A DNA stretch of 64,000 nucleotides from Heliocidaris erythrogramma (taxonomy: Eukaryota > Echinodermata > Echinoidea > Camarodonta > Echinometridae). Location of the stretch: assembly GCA_025617745.1 (NCBI GenBank), contig CM046870.1:8186303-8250302 (forward strand), in the 5' to 3' direction. This document shows positions 47,835-60,004 of this stretch, one piece after another. Numbering within the stretch: the stretch's first letter is position 1; each line of letters opens with the position of its first letter. The notes below the pieces were generated by a model. The model was not told the DNA's origin. It saw nothing but the letters and a program-made list of their open reading frames with translations, and did no database searches. The position numbers were made by a program, and so were the translations under genes.

Positions 47835-47835
<1 letters not shown>

Positions 47836-48437
47836 ATCTGTAATTTTTATGACCTATGGACCAAGAAAACAGATGTTTAAAAGTCAAAAATTGACTTTTG
47901 AAAATAAAGTTATGGTAATTGTTTTTAGAATTTTGAATGTTACAGCATGAGATGTAAAGAAAGAGCAAACTGATTAGCATCAATAGTTTGGAAATGAAAC
48001 TTATTAACTTGGCTTTTTAACCTTGTGATATATATTCTAAATTTACAACTGCATGAAAAATTGTGTGTTATAAAAAAAACAACAAGAATCCAATTCACTC
48101 AAATAGTTGTCTTCTTTGTTTAATAAGACAGGATAGAAGAACTGTACTGAAGAACTACAGGTGACAACAGGTGTTCATTTTTATCTGTAGAAGGAGAAAG
48201 GGGGGGGGGGCCTGAATCTCATACTGGCCATTCATTTTGGGCTGGTGTTTACTACAGAACACATCCCTTTACGTATGCTTGCATTATCAGTTAGTATTAG
48301 GTAGCATGAAATACATGTTGTCATACTCAAACTACATGTACATGAATATTTTGTTGTTGTAGTTGTGGTTTTTTGTGCAGCTAAGTAATGAATTGAACAC
48401 AAATCTAAGTCATTCATCTTTTCCTGCTATTAACTTA

Positions 48438-48526
48438 TATATTGTCTGTTTGGAGCCAGAAGGGCATTAACTCATATACTTTAACACAGAGTGAACGCCC
48501 TTCTGGCCCTAAACAGCCAGTATTAT
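48438..48526. repeat. Palindromic hairpin family P, best-preserved copy
   Basis: Seen: attgtctgtttggagccaga then agggcattaactc pairs with gtgaacgcccttctggccct and aaacagc. The loop atactttaacaca is the reverse complement of the loop in copies at 19785 and 46449, so this copy is inserted in the opposite orientation. Confidence 0.8.
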
Positions 48527-48780
48527 GATTTCCTCATATCAAATGCATGCTAGCCCATTGTGTCATTAACACAGTCATAATACACTTAACTCATTTTCTG
48601 CTTTGGTCAACTAATGGAACATACAGTTGACTGCCAAAGTCGACTTTTGTCACACATGTACAACGTGTACATGTAAAATATGCTCTAAAACAATGTGGTG
48701 GTCTAGGTTTTCAATAAACATCATATAAAAGGTTAATGTATGTGTAAAGTACACCCATACTTTATACACATGATTGATTT

Positions 48781-49233
48781 TAGCTACGTTCATAAGTACA
48801 GGACTTGTGGTTTCGAAACTTTAAGTCAGCAAAACTTTAAGTTAACGAAACCATGACTCTCTAACCGCAATGAGGGTTCACACAAGCCCGAAACAACAAG
48901 CTGAAACTTCAAGCCGAGCGATCGTTGTGGTTAACCCCAGAAGTCGATACTACCAATTGTGTGTACAGTACACATACAGATCCTGTGTTCGTAATTCGCG
49001 TGAAGGGTATGACCCGGAAGTTTAACATGAACTGCGCTAGCTAACTACAAGCTGCAAAAGTTAAAAGTTTATTCCGTTCACATTGTCTGAAACTGCGACG
49101 GAGGACCACCCACTGCTCGTGGTTTCGGCCTTAACCACAAGCTCGCTTCTGGTTCTAGAACTACAAGTAAACTTAAAGTTTCGAAACTACAAGCGAAACT
49201 TAAAGTTTAGCTCCCATCAAGTGAACGTAACTA
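48781..49233. mobile_element. 450-bp MITE with TAGYTACGTTCA ends
   Basis: Seen: the left end tagctacgttcataagtaca and right end (complement of gtgaacgtaacta) are inverted. Subterminal blocks of gtttcgaaactttaagt occur at both ends in inverted orientation, twice on the right side. The middle is relatively GC-rich (gcgctagctaactac, gaggaccacccactgctcg). No frame longer than about 60 codons. Repeated subterminal motifs are usual for transposase-binding sites. Confidence 0.65.
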
Positions 49234-49663
49234 TAATACATGTTGACTATAATACATGTTGACCATGTTGACCGTCTTAGGGGGTAGACCAATTATTGAT
49301 TTTCTCTTTTTACATGGTACATTTAACAACTTTGTTGGGAAGAAGACAACAGGAAACTACCTCAAGGCCGTACGACAACACAAACAACTTGCCTTTCATG
49401 TGTGTTTATCATGTAGCTTGAAAAATTCTGATCTATCACACATTATTGTTTTACTTTTATTGTTGTTTTCAAGGAGGTGAAGGGAGGTTATAAATATTAC
49501 TATGCAGATACCATGTACACAGTAGGTTGGATTGCCATTCAAAGATACTGTTTGATATTTCAAGAGAAAATGATGTAACTAGATTGAGTAGCACCTCACG
49601 TATATCTAAAAATGCTTTCAAAATTTTAAAAAACAAGCGGTAAGGTGCATGCCATATTGAGTT

Positions 49664-50060
49664 TTAAAGAGAATGTTGAGTTCTGAGAAAGGTGAAAAAT
49701 AATTTGTGAGCTTTCTCATTCCTTTTATGTCAGTTTGGAAGAACATCATAGAGAAATGTTCCCTGAAAAGGATTGCTCTTCAAATGCCCCATATTCCAAA
49801 TACAAGGGAAAAAACTGAAGTGTTTGGCCCAAACATTCATGCCACATGTCTGTGCAGTCCCATATACCTACATGTATTTCTTGTACAGTGCATGTGCTTT
49901 TCAGCAAGATTGGGTCAATTTCTTATCATTTTGATGCTTCCAAAACCTGACAGTATGCACCAGCTCTTATATAGACATGATCAACCTTTCCCAATCGCTT
50001 TGAGACAATTTCTTTCACAACGTTATCACATGACCAGAACTTGACTTTATCTTTAAAGGA
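49664..50060 (+). repeat. 390-bp MITE family L, copy 2
   Basis: Seen: full-length copy beginning ttttaaagagaatgttgagt and ending accagaacttgactttatc. Shares gtgagctttctcattcc, tttggaagaacatca, gccacatgtctgtgcagtcc and cagcaagattgggtcaattt with the other copies at roughly 80 percent by eye. Open frame 49706-50044 is inside it and is not a gene. Confidence 0.75.
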
Positions 50061-50069
50061 GGGAACGTG

Positions 50070-51290
50070 ACCCTTTAATATGCCCGCCTCCATGGATCTG
50101 CCACTGTATCATACAAATTTGTGTACGTCTGTTTCATAATGCCATGGCTAATTTGATGGATAACCATCCATGTCTAGAGATACCCCTGGTAATCAAAACT
50201 GTGGAAAAAGCAAAGATATATCTCATCACTCCCTAATGACTCAAGTCTAAAAAGTGTGAATAAAGTATTGCATGCATACGATTCCAATTTCCACAACTTG
50301 CAATGTGTACCTAAGCCTTCTAAATATAGCTGTTAAGTAGTTTCACAAAGATTAGGGGCATATCCAGGAATTTTGAAGGGGGGGGGGTCATAATTCAGAA
50401 AATTTTTCATTTAAAAAGTGGTTATTTATTAACATTTTAAAAAACATATCTTAAAAGCAACAAAAAAAGACTTTCTCAGATCTATATTTCATGTCCCAAC
50501 TGCATGGGTAGAAAGTTTGAAATGAGGGGCACATTTTTCTTTTGTGAAAGTAAAGTATGCCCCATTGATTATAAAAGGGGGGCACATATCGGTTTTGCCC
50601 CCCCCCCCCCTTATTCACCAGTACATTTAAGCTGTAGTTTCAATGAGACGGTGATAGCCATGTACTAAATGAACGATGAGGATGCATTTTTTCTTCGTCT
50701 GGAAGATGACAAGCACAAGAAAACAAGAATTGTCAGTCTATAAATACAGTCATTAATTTTTACTTTTTTCTAAAATGTCTTCTACTGATTGATGCCGCTA
50801 TCAGACCTGCCAACCCTGAAATGCAAGAAATTGGGGAAAATGACAAGGCAGAGGCTCAAAATAGGGACATTTCTGAGTTTCCTTACATTACTACAGACAG
50901 AATTTTGCAAAAATAAGGAACACAGAGGCAGAAGTAGCTCTTTCTTTTACCAAACATCGGGATTTGTCCGTTAAATAGGGACAGTTGACAGGTATGCACT
51001 ACATATATATCTGACTTGGAATTTCTTTTAATATTTTATAGGAAAGCAACATGATGGATTTTATGGCACAAGGTCATATATTACTCCCATGGAAGTCCAG
51101 GTGAATGTTATTTTCATTACAATGGGAGAACCATGTAGTTGAAAAGTGTTGAAGCACATTATGGCTAGAATGCAGTCTTCTTAATATCTCACAACCAGAG
51201 TCAGTTTGAATGTGTGCTTATTGCTGCCGTAGATAAAAAAGGCCCTCCTACACATTCACATAAACTTTGCCAAAGCTGACAAAATTCTAG
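50070..51290. other. Upstream intron or flank, repeat ends and C/G-runs
   Basis: Holds a catatccaggaattt + G-run repeat end (50350-50390) and a matching C-run (50600-50611) with accagt after it. The frame 50789-50974 lies in the repeat-like text 'cctgccaaccctgaaatg ... gggacagttgacaggtatgc', a recognisable inverted pair of ends, so it is not a gene. Confidence 0.45.
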
Positions 51291-52195
51291 GAAAATGACT
51301 TGGGATAATGACAAATCCCAAGTGATGGTATGAAAATGTAAATACCGAGATTTAAAATTTGTAATTGCTTTTAAACTAAAAACCTTGAGTGTAGAATATG
51401 AACTGGGCAGGACAAATCTATTTGCAATATGAATGCCACCCCTTTTTTACACTGTATATCACAAATTTCTTCTTAATGGTGTGTAAAGGTTAGAATGCTT
51501 TGAAATAGAAACTAATTTTTGTAGACTGGAATGGCGTAATAAGAAAAAGATATTTGCGATGTGAACGCAACTTTTATTTTAGATGATAACAGATCCTGCT
51601 TTGAGATAGAAACCTAAATTTAGGATATGAAGTGGGCAAGAGAAATCATTAGCTTTATGAATGCAACCATGTTTAAGATGATAAGAAATCCCACTTGATG
51701 GTTTGGAGATGTAACCACTTATATTTGAAAAGTCTAAATGAAATAGAAACTGAAATGTAGAATATAAACTGGGCAGGACAAATCTTTCGCAGTGTCAGAA
51801 TGAAATTTTTTGAGACGATGACAAATCCTACTTGATGGTGTGAAGATGTAAACATTGAGATTTGAAAAGTGTAACAGCTTTATCCCTTTCAGGACAGGAA
51901 TTATTTAAGGGCTAAATTTATCACATTTTGTTCTTCAAATTGTTCATAGGACATAAACTGTGCAGGAGAAATAATTTTGTAATGTACAGTATTCAATAAG
52001 TAGGATGATGAATCCTGTATGGTATGGAGATCGATGTACAGTAAACACTTAGATTTGTGAAAACTGAAGTTTCGGATATGAACTGGGCATTCTGTGATAC
52101 GAATGCAACATTTTTAGATGATGACAAATCCTACTTGATAGTGTTGAAATGTAAACGATGAGCTGTAAAAGGTGTGACTGTGTTGAAAAAGAGAA
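51290..52195 (+). repeat. Degenerate tandem array, unit about 150-170 bp
   Basis: Seen: phrases recur in fixed order: gatgacaaatcctacttgat, ggtgtgaagatgtaaacatt, gagatttgaaaagtgtaa, gtagaatatgaactgggcag, gacaaatctttgcaatatga. They start near 51300, 51470, 51580, 51680, 51812, 52005 and 52115. Units are diverged and unequally deleted, so this is an old satellite-like array. One unit is interrupted at 51885-51950 by a piece of the AACCCTTTC repeat. Frames across it are short. Confidence 0.75.
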
Positions 52196-52946
52196 GCTTT
52201 GTTTACGATCATTAGGTAAATAAAGGAGTTATCACATACCTTGCTTGGTTAAATATAGCAGTGCGGCATTCATCATGTCCTTCAAAATGCAGTGCACAAG
52301 CAATGTGTGACCAAAGGGGCACAAGGTATATTTAGATGATGCTTCATAACAACTATGCCCCCTACCCAAAAAAGTATAACCCCCCCCCCCCCCCCCCCCC
52401 CGAAAAAATAATAATTAAAATATCTCACTTTTAGACACATGCAATTACATCATTTGGGAGGAAAGAGAACGGTCCACAAGTATTATTTTTTTTCTCACTT
52501 ATACAAAGATTTCCTAATATTCATGTTTCTCTTGAGAATCAAACCCGATTAAAGATGCAGGTGGTTAGATAAAAAACTGCCAATCAATGACCCCAAACAA
52601 ATTAAAGCCCCAATAATCAACAAAAAGGTAGAATTTCTTTCTCTCTACTGCATCACGCCACACTTAACTCCTGATTAAAGGATTGAGTTAAGTGGATATT
52701 AATAGACACAATTAATAGACAGTTTTAAATGGAAATATCTGTCATTGTAAAAGATAACGATCAACCAAGTCCTCTTACCCTTCAGACCTTGGCATCACAA
52801 ATATGACACTCATTTGCCTATTTTTTTCCCTTCATTTTTACTCTGAAGAACTGCTAACAAACAAGAACACATACATTTTACATCAGTGAATCCAAGAATA
52901 TTTATAGGACAGGGGACAAAAGTATACATTCAGTTTTATTTCTTAC

Positions 52947-53125
52947 CTGGGGGGTGTTTCATAAAGCTGTTCGTAAAGTTACGCATGACTTTACGAACGA
53001 CTGGAACATGTTCTTGGGTGCTATACATGTACTAATCAGATTCTCAATCATTTAGCACAAGAACTGATCACCAGTCGTTCATAAAGTCGTGCGTAACTTT
53101 ACGATCAGCTTTATGAAACACCCCC
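52947..53125. repeat. Foldback MITE, gtttcataaagctgttcgta type
   Basis: Seen: ggggggtgtttcataaagct to agctttatgaaacaccccc, arms about 58 bases (inner block ttacgaacgactgg against ccagtcgttcataaag), loop about 65 bases with tacatgtactaatcagattc. A different subtype from the aaacttgt copies, sharing only the outer gtttcataaa. Confidence 0.8.
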
Positions 53126-53355
53126 AAGTACTCCTAAACGCACTCAGTGGGTAGGGGCTGAACGCACTTCTAGCAATCAAGTCTGGAAATTTTACATGCA
53201 AATATAAATGGGTTACTTTTTAACCGGGGGGGGGGGGGGGGGGGGGGGCATGCCATCTTTGCTCTACCCCCATTAGATCAACAACTGATTGAAATTCTGT
53301 GATCTATTTTTGAACCACCCCATTCATATTGTCTGTCTTCTACTGCCAATCTATT

Positions 53356-53770
53356 TAACCCTTTCAGGACAGGAATTATTTAAGGGCTAAGTTGATCACA
53401 TTTTGTTCTTCAAATTGGCAACAGTAATATTTTTCTTTGAGTCCTAAATGGTTCTAATAAGGTTGAATGTCTTAGAAAACAATATACATGGTTACTAATT
53501 TTGTCAAAGTTTTTAAAGATTGCCAATTTTGATGAAAAATAATGATTTTGAACCTCTCAATGTGTTGCCAATTTAGGGATTTTAAAGCTTATTCTCGTTC
53601 ATTAAATTCTTGGCCTTAAAGGCAATATGGTCATGCAACAAAAATGGACATAGTGTGTGCTGAAATTTTTGCTCTTTCTACTCATGCATCTGGTATATTT
53701 TTTTGAGCTCTGAATCAAAAGTTATTGAGCTAAACCACAAAACTTGGTCAGTTGTCTCGAAAAGGGTTAA
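53356..53770. repeat. AACCCTTTC-ended repeat
   Basis: Seen: begins aaccctttcaggacaggaat and ends gaaaagggtta, weakly inverted ends. Its first 65 bases recur at 51885-51950 inside the tandem array, there cut off abruptly. Similar aaccctt starts occur at 21289, 27282 and 31359. No coding potential. Confidence 0.55.
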
Positions 53771-53959
53771 AGCATTGCCTTATAACCACATCATGCAGTA
53801 AACCATCTCCAACTAATGCTGCAGCAAATAAAATGACAAAAATGGTATTGCGATTTGTGCATCGCATGACTAGTACACCCGTATCTTATTAAACAAAAAA
53901 AGGCCAGTAAGCCTAGGGTACTTTGTTAGAATTTTTTTTTTTCCATCTCCACTTGCCAG

Positions 53960-54195
53960 AGGAGGCACGATGGCTCAGTGGTAGAGTAGTGGTCTCGTAA
54001 GTGGAGGACCCGGATTTGAAACCAAGTGAATGCGCTAGTGCCCTTTGGTAAGGCATTAATCCTCTTTACTAAGTCTCTCGGAGAGGACTTAAAGTCATCG
54101 GTCCCCTGGTTGCTTTAATACTTACAAGCATACACATGCTTTCTTAGCAGTCAGGTAAATTAAAAACCATCAAATCATACCAAACCAATCCTTTA
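53960..54195 (+). mobile_element. tRNA-derived SINE, family A
   Basis: Seen: gaggcacgatggctcagtgg and tagagtagtggtctcgtaag carry a box A; ggatttgaaac is a decayed box B. Body ctctcggagaggacttaaag, cccctggttgctttaatac, tail aatcataccaaaccaatcc. Matches the copy at 4561-4738 in the other orientation. Confidence 0.78.
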
Positions 54196-54450
54196 AACCA
54201 CAAATTGTTTTTAACAATATTGCAGCGGCCTTTTTTGGGGGGCGGTTTAAAATGCCAAGTATGAACAAGGCATAAGGAATGCAGACAGATATCATAAGCT
54301 CACCTGTGACTCAAAGGTCTTTACTGGTTTAGGGGACCAGACAACATGTAAACAGACCAAGATCATATGATGATCAACGGGTGAGAAACAAGGAGCATTG
54401 GGATTACCAAGACCTCCGTTTCTTGGTATCTGGAAGCTACTCTGCTGCCG

Positions 54451-54760
54451 TAATAATAATAACCGTTTTGTGTTTTTATATAGCGTAAGTAACTGATCAA
54501 AGCGCTTTTACCCCAGTCATTGGATTCCATTACGATTCCATTACGATTCTGCACTCAGAGTGCACATTCTCCTCTCCACTTGGAAGAATTCCAGCTTGGC
54601 AACCATTTTACAGGCACACATGTGCTATTCCGGCCACAATGACGTTCGCATCCTACCGGGTTCCCATTTAACACCTGAGTGGAGAGGAGCAATGTAGATA
54701 AAATGCCTTTATTACTCAAGGTCTTGAAGTGATTAAACCACTCGACTATGACACCTCTAC
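54451..54760 (-). mobile_element. SINE family B copy
   Basis: Seen on the minus strand: gtagaggtgtcatagtcgag (decayed head), cactcaggtgttaaatggga, gtgcctgtaaaatggttgcc, caatgactggggtaaaagcg, tail of ttatta. Box B has been lost. Confidence 0.75.
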
Positions 54761-55703
54761 ATGACTACATGTAGTTAAATCATCAAGTTAAATCATCAAG
54801 TTAAATCATCAAATTAAATCATCACGTTAAATCATCCAGTCAAGCATGAACAGTAATTTTCATCTGCTTTTTTCTGCCAAAGAAAAGCTGTTGAGCTGTT
54901 ACTGTTTTGTGTGCATTTATCCAAGATTCTCTTGCACGGGGGACGGGGCAGATGTTCGAAAAATCTTAAACAAACAAAAAAATTATATTTTAAACTATCA
55001 GGTGTCATTATAGTAAAACCAATAAATAATAATCTGTGTTCAATCCAAAGATACCTGGCAACCAAAGGCAGTTAGCAACATCATATTGGAACAAGCTAGG
55101 TTTAATTAAGGTACTATTAATGTTAGTCACAAGCTAAATTACATGCCCATCGACAAGATCATACTGGAAGTTAATGCATATATGCACATTAATAATGAGC
55201 CATGACAGCACATACTACAGTGTACAGTAAGTATGTAGTATAGTCAGGGGAATACACATAATGCATGATTGTACAATACAAACTATGCCGTTACAGTTAA
55301 AATGCAGAAATAACTTCTTAGCTCGCTCTATTATTCTATAGCTTTGTCATGTGTTGGTCCGAATACCTCTACAGTCAATTGAGGCCCACATACAAGAATC
55401 CAGAAGGGCAATGGCATACATACTGATGGTCTTGCGCTGAATTTTGGCTGTTGTCCCATTCCTACCCAAAGTGCCCCCTCTCTCCACAAGTACACGGGTA
55501 ATCAGTTTCAATTGACAGAGTTACTACTGATGCGATAATGATGATGATGCAGACAAATTCCTCAAGGGTACATTCTTGGAGTCAATTATACATCTAACAT
55601 GTTCCAATCTGATTAGTGACTTAGCAGAGCACTGAGAGGTCCACCAAAAAGAGAAAGTCAAAGAGCAATCAATATAGTAAGACATAGGGATAAAAAAAGA
55701 CAG

Positions 55704-55733
55704 AAGAAAATAGAGAGAGAGAGAGAGAGAGGG
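55704..55733 (+). repeat. (ga)n microsatellite
   Basis: Seen: agagagagagagagagagag run. A similar gaaaga run lies at 58262-58290. Confidence 0.85.
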
Positions 55734-55802
55734 GAGACAGACCGTAGGGAAGGGTATTTTCTATGAGAGTATGTCTTCTTTATAATCTGATAAACATGTC
55801 TA

Positions 55803-56130
55803 TAATAATAATAATTAACATTTAAATAGCGCTTGATTTACAAGTTGTTCCTAAGCAATTTACATATGAAATTAACAAACACTTAAGAAGAAAAACTTGA
55901 GTGATGAACAATCATGAGAATAAGAACATATAGCGTATAATAGAAGACAAAGATAAAAGATGAAATATAGTTATTTGACAAATCTACAAATCAGGAATTA
56001 TATATAATTGTGGCATTTACAGCATGACCAGAAAGGCCTTTAATCTGGTTTTAAAGTGGCAAGTGTTGGGGAGTCACAGTCGATCTCTTCAAACTTCATC
56101 TGGTAGTGGTATGATTTAAATCTGAAATCT
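55803..56130 (-). mobile_element. SINE-like element with ATT tail
   Basis: Seen: taataataataattaacatt then aatagcgcttgatttacaag and ctaagcaatttacatatg, later gaaaggcctttaatctggtt. The similar phrase ttttcagaccaattttaaat at 34216-34238 suggests a second dispersed copy (34040-34240). No tRNA head recognised. Confidence 0.5.
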
Positions 56131-56227
56131 GCATTAGATGTGGACATAGTAAAAAAAATATTTGCAGTGATCAAAATCTGAAAAAAATAATGAGATTTAA
56201 AGTTAAATTATGTAGAGAAAATCTTAT

Positions 56228-56401
56228 GGGGTGTTGCAAGAAAGTTGCAATTAATTGCAAATTGTAAAGCAAATTAGAACAACCATTCTGAATGGTTCAG
56301 GGTCTGCCCATTCAAGAAGATGCACTTGCAACAATGATTTTGATCGGTCAGTACCGATCAGTTGCAACTTGCAATCAATCGCAACTTTCTTGCAACACCC
56401 C
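56228..56401. repeat. Foldback MITE, ggggtgttgcaagaaagttg type
   Basis: Seen: the left arm ggggtgttgcaagaaagttg (then caattaattgcaa) is the complement of the right arm ending caactttcttgcaacacccc. Loop includes a short inner palindrome gatcggtcagtaccgatc. The overlapping open frames on both strands (56251-56518) are artefacts of the palindrome. Confidence 0.8.
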
Positions 56402-56489
56402 ATTAGAATACAAAAAAAAAATCTGCAACATAAAACAAACACATCTTTTTGCACACGATTTGATTTTCATTTAACACATATTTTTGAGG

Positions 56490-56870
56490 TTACATGTCGT
56501 TTTTCCAAAAGTTCATAATTCCAAAGGTCCATGTTTCGTTACTCTGACGGTTCGTAATTCCGAAAATGAAATAGGGTCCATTCCGAAAATGAAAAAGGGT
56601 TCATATTTCCGAAGGTTCGTAATTCCGAACAGTTATGTAGGGCTCTATTGCATTTTCGGAACTACGAACTTTTAGAATTATGAACCCTTTATCATTTTTG
56701 AATTACAAACCCTATTTCATTTTCGAATTTACAAATCTTCGGAATAGTAAATCTTTGGAGTAATGCATCAAATGTTCAGAATTATGAACCCTATTTCATT
56801 TTCGGAATTATGAACCCCCTGCTATTGGAAATACGAACCTTCGGAAATACGAACCTTCAGAAAAATGAGT
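56490..56870. repeat. Phased ttcggaattatgaacc array, locus 2
   Basis: Seen: first half in one orientation (aggttcgtaattccgaa, aaatgaaaaagggttcat), second half in the other (ttcggaattatgaaccc, ctatttcattttcgg), meeting near 56640-56660. The array is thus itself an inverted repeat with units of about 30-35 bases. The superficial look is CRISPR-like, but repeats are irregular and the host is eukaryotic. Confidence 0.7.
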
Positions 56871-58621
56871 ACGCCCCATTTTTCATACACTCCAGCCCAA
56901 ATTATCTCAGGGTTAGTGTGCAACAGGCTATATTAGATGCACACTGCACACGAGTTTCACTACGTCAAGTATGCAATAATGTCCAAGTAATCAAATAATC
57001 CTAAACTCTGGTTTACCTTCATCATACATATTCAGAGGAGGATCCAGGATTTTGTAAAAGAGGGGGCTAATTACAAAAAAAGTTAGAGAAACAAGAAGAA
57101 TAAGAAACAGAAAAAGGGTTCAAATCCCCCAAATCTCTGACAAGAATACTTAAAAAGGAGGGTCCTTACCCCAATGACCCCCCCCCCCCCCCCCCTTTGA
57201 AACGCCCCTGCTATTTCTCTACATCATGTCACTGGACACCAACTAATAAATGAAACCTCATAAACGAATCCAGCCATGTAACTGGTAGGGGTCAGCAGAA
57301 AGTAGGCTAGCACACAAGCTAAGGTGCAAATTCCTGCTGCTCTCCCAATTACACTTCAATTTTGCATTCAAATTGTTGTTCTCAGTTTACAGATTCACCA
57401 CTGCTGTGTCCGCACCTTTTAAAACTTTTTTAAAACTATAACTTCTGGAGCATTAATTGGCGGATTTAAGGGGGCACAAAGTGTGCCCTCTCTTTTAAAA
57501 GTGTAGACCTTATTTTTCATTTTATTCTAAATAGTTGATCATTTCTAAACAGGAATTTGGGTGAGCTGCAAGGTTTTGGAATCACTGAGTAATTGACTCA
57601 ATCATCCTGAAAATCACATACTGTACAGTGAAAAGCAAGATACAGATATGAGTACATGGGACTACAAACATGTAAGAGGCATCAAAGTTTAAACAAAAGA
57701 TATAGACATTTCTTTTATATTTAGAATATGAGGGCATGCCAAAAACAATCCTTTTAATGATTCATTGTTCTCAGGATATGCTTCCACACAGGAACACAAA
57801 GAATAAAACTCACAAATTATTTTTTCACCATTACAAAACCTTCTCTTTAATGCCCTTCTAGTTCTCTACAGGCAACATTTTCATTGCCACCTCAAGTCTT
57901 TCATCTTGGGATGCCTCGGAAGAAAGTGACACAATTACCTCGCGGCCAGTTTGCTTGTATACCAAACAGCGGACAACGGGTAAGTCAACAGCAGCGTGTT
58001 CATTTTCAAGTATTTAACCCCCCTCCGGGCAAGTGCTGTGTCCGCAGTTTGAAGCCGTGATAGCCAGGCACAGTAAGAACTGGAAACAGTCATTGATAAG
58101 GGGGGGGGGGGGAGGATGCACAGAAGCAGGGCAGTGTTACCACAGAAACGGCCAGTGGCAAAGCTAATGGGGGACAGCTAAGGAAGCTCCCACCCCCCCC
58201 CCCCAATCTAATTCAATTAAATTTCAGGTTTATTCTAATAAAACCCTAAAACTGAGAGAATAAGAGAAAGAGAAAGAGAAAGAGAGAGGGGAAGGTAACA
58301 TGAAATGATGATGAAAGACCCCCTCTCATACCCCCCTTTATCACTCAATGGCCTCATACTGTCACTGGTCATCCACCTACACGCATGGTGCTTCCTAATG
58401 ACATCAGTCCCCAGTCAATGGCTGGACCCATGCTATGCCAGTGGTGACAGCAGCGTAGGAGGTGATGAAGAGGTTGGAAGAAGAGTTAGATACAAAGGAC
58501 AGTAACACTATCCTTCTTTCCATCTTTCAACTCGGTCAATTCTCATCCTACTTTCCAGGCTATGCCCTGTATGTGTAATTGGAATGTCTGGCTTCATGAG
58601 ACAGATTGAGAGCCGCAGCTC

Positions 58622-58997
58622 AGTTTTAAAGAGAACGTTGAGTTCTGGGAAAGGTGGACAAATTATTTTAGAGCTTTCTCGTTTCTTTCATGTCAGTTTG
58701 GAAGAACATCATAGTAGAAGTGTCCCTTGAAAAAGAATGATTGCCCTTATATTGAAATATGACAAGAAAATAGCTGAAGTGTTTGGCCGAACATTCATGC
58801 CACATCTGTGTTTAGTCCCATATACTCATTTCTGTGTACAGGGCATGTGCTTTTCAGCGAGATTGGGTCAATTTCTTATCATTTTGATGATTCAAAAACC
58901 TTACAGTATACACCAATTCTTACGTAGAAATTCTTTCCCAATTGCTCGGAGACAATTTCTTTCACAATGCAATCGCATGACCAGAACTCAATTTTAT
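58622..58997 (+). repeat. 390-bp MITE family L, copy 3
   Basis: Seen: begins cagttttaaagagaacgttg and ends ccagaactcaattttatcc; terminal repeats inverted for about 24 bases with a few mismatches. Internal order as in the other copies. Same orientation as copies 1 and 2. Confidence 0.75.
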
Positions 58998-59749
58998 CCT
59001 TAACATGCAGAGGGGATTCATTCTTAAAGCTAATGTTAAATTTGGTAATGCCAGAAAATAAATTCTCACAGAATCAGAGGAATTCAACGTACAATGAATT
59101 CAAGACTAGAAATAATATCTGCCAAATAATTTTGGTAAAAAATATATAGCAGCCGAGTAATGAGAGAATAAAATAAGGAAACTGGGCTAGTTATCCCAAC
59201 CACATGGACTACACATGGTTCCGTATGTTGAAAAACGTACATGTACTTGGAAATAAAACTTGCATATTTTGGGAAATATGATTTCCAGTACATTTTCATT
59301 CAATTAAATATATGTATATATTTTTGGTTCCAACAACCCATCTACAGAATGATGAATAAATATTGCCATTTTTCTCATGTAATGCATTTCTGTTTAATAC
59401 CAGAACTCAGAATTACTTTAAAAGCACTGCATTCTAGAGAAAATCAATGATCTGTCAAAGGTATTCTTGCAGAACAAGAAAGACTGGTTGGTTGAATATT
59501 CCTCCTAAATATCCTGTCTCCTTGATTTGCATAAGTTTCTTGTTACTCCTTCTTTCCATTCTGAGATAACTGTAGATAGCAGCTTGGCAAAACCTTATGT
59601 CATAACAAAGCATAAGGGTTAATAATGGGGAAATGTTTAAGCAGTAAAATTTGAATATTTTGGTATTATGTATAGCCAATAAGGTAGTAAACCAGCTCTA
59701 TATCTGAATATTATGTCTCTGTCTTTATTGTATATAATGCAACTGCTTG

Positions 59750-59990
59750 TTCCTAAAACCCAATTGCAGCCTTAAGCTTCAAACCTAACCTAAAACCCAG
59801 TTGCAATCCTAACCTTTAACCTATTAAACCTAGAACCAAATTGCAACCCTTACCTTCAACCTATTAAACCTAGAACAAAATTGCAACCCTTACCTTCAAC
59901 CTAACCTAACATCTCATTGCAACCCTAACCCTATATTTTTGACGAAATAAAGCCCGGAGCACCTTTTACAGGTCTGGAGTAGATGTCCGA
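59750..59990. repeat. Tandem cctaacctaaaaccca-type array, same family
   Basis: Seen: five or so imperfect units of about 35-40 bases with the pattern ttgcaaccctaacct / caacctattaaacctagaac, ending in tttttgacgaaataaagc, which is the tail shared with the copies at 14100 and 15075. It looks superficially telomeric (CCTAA) but units are irregular. It is an internal expansion of the dispersed repeat. Confidence 0.6.
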
Positions 59991-60004
59991 GCACTGCTTC
60001 CAGA

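Noticed and set aside
50789-50974. 61-codon plus-strand frame
   Set aside because: Lies within a dispersed repeat bounded by inverted cctgccaaccct / agttgacaggt-like ends.
56490-56870. CRISPR-like regular repeats
   Set aside because: Units irregular, half in each orientation, no unique spacers, and the genome is eukaryotic.
59750-59990. Interstitial telomere or chromosome end
   Set aside because: Units are irregular cctaacc variants embedded in a dispersed repeat that also lacks pure arrays at its other copies.
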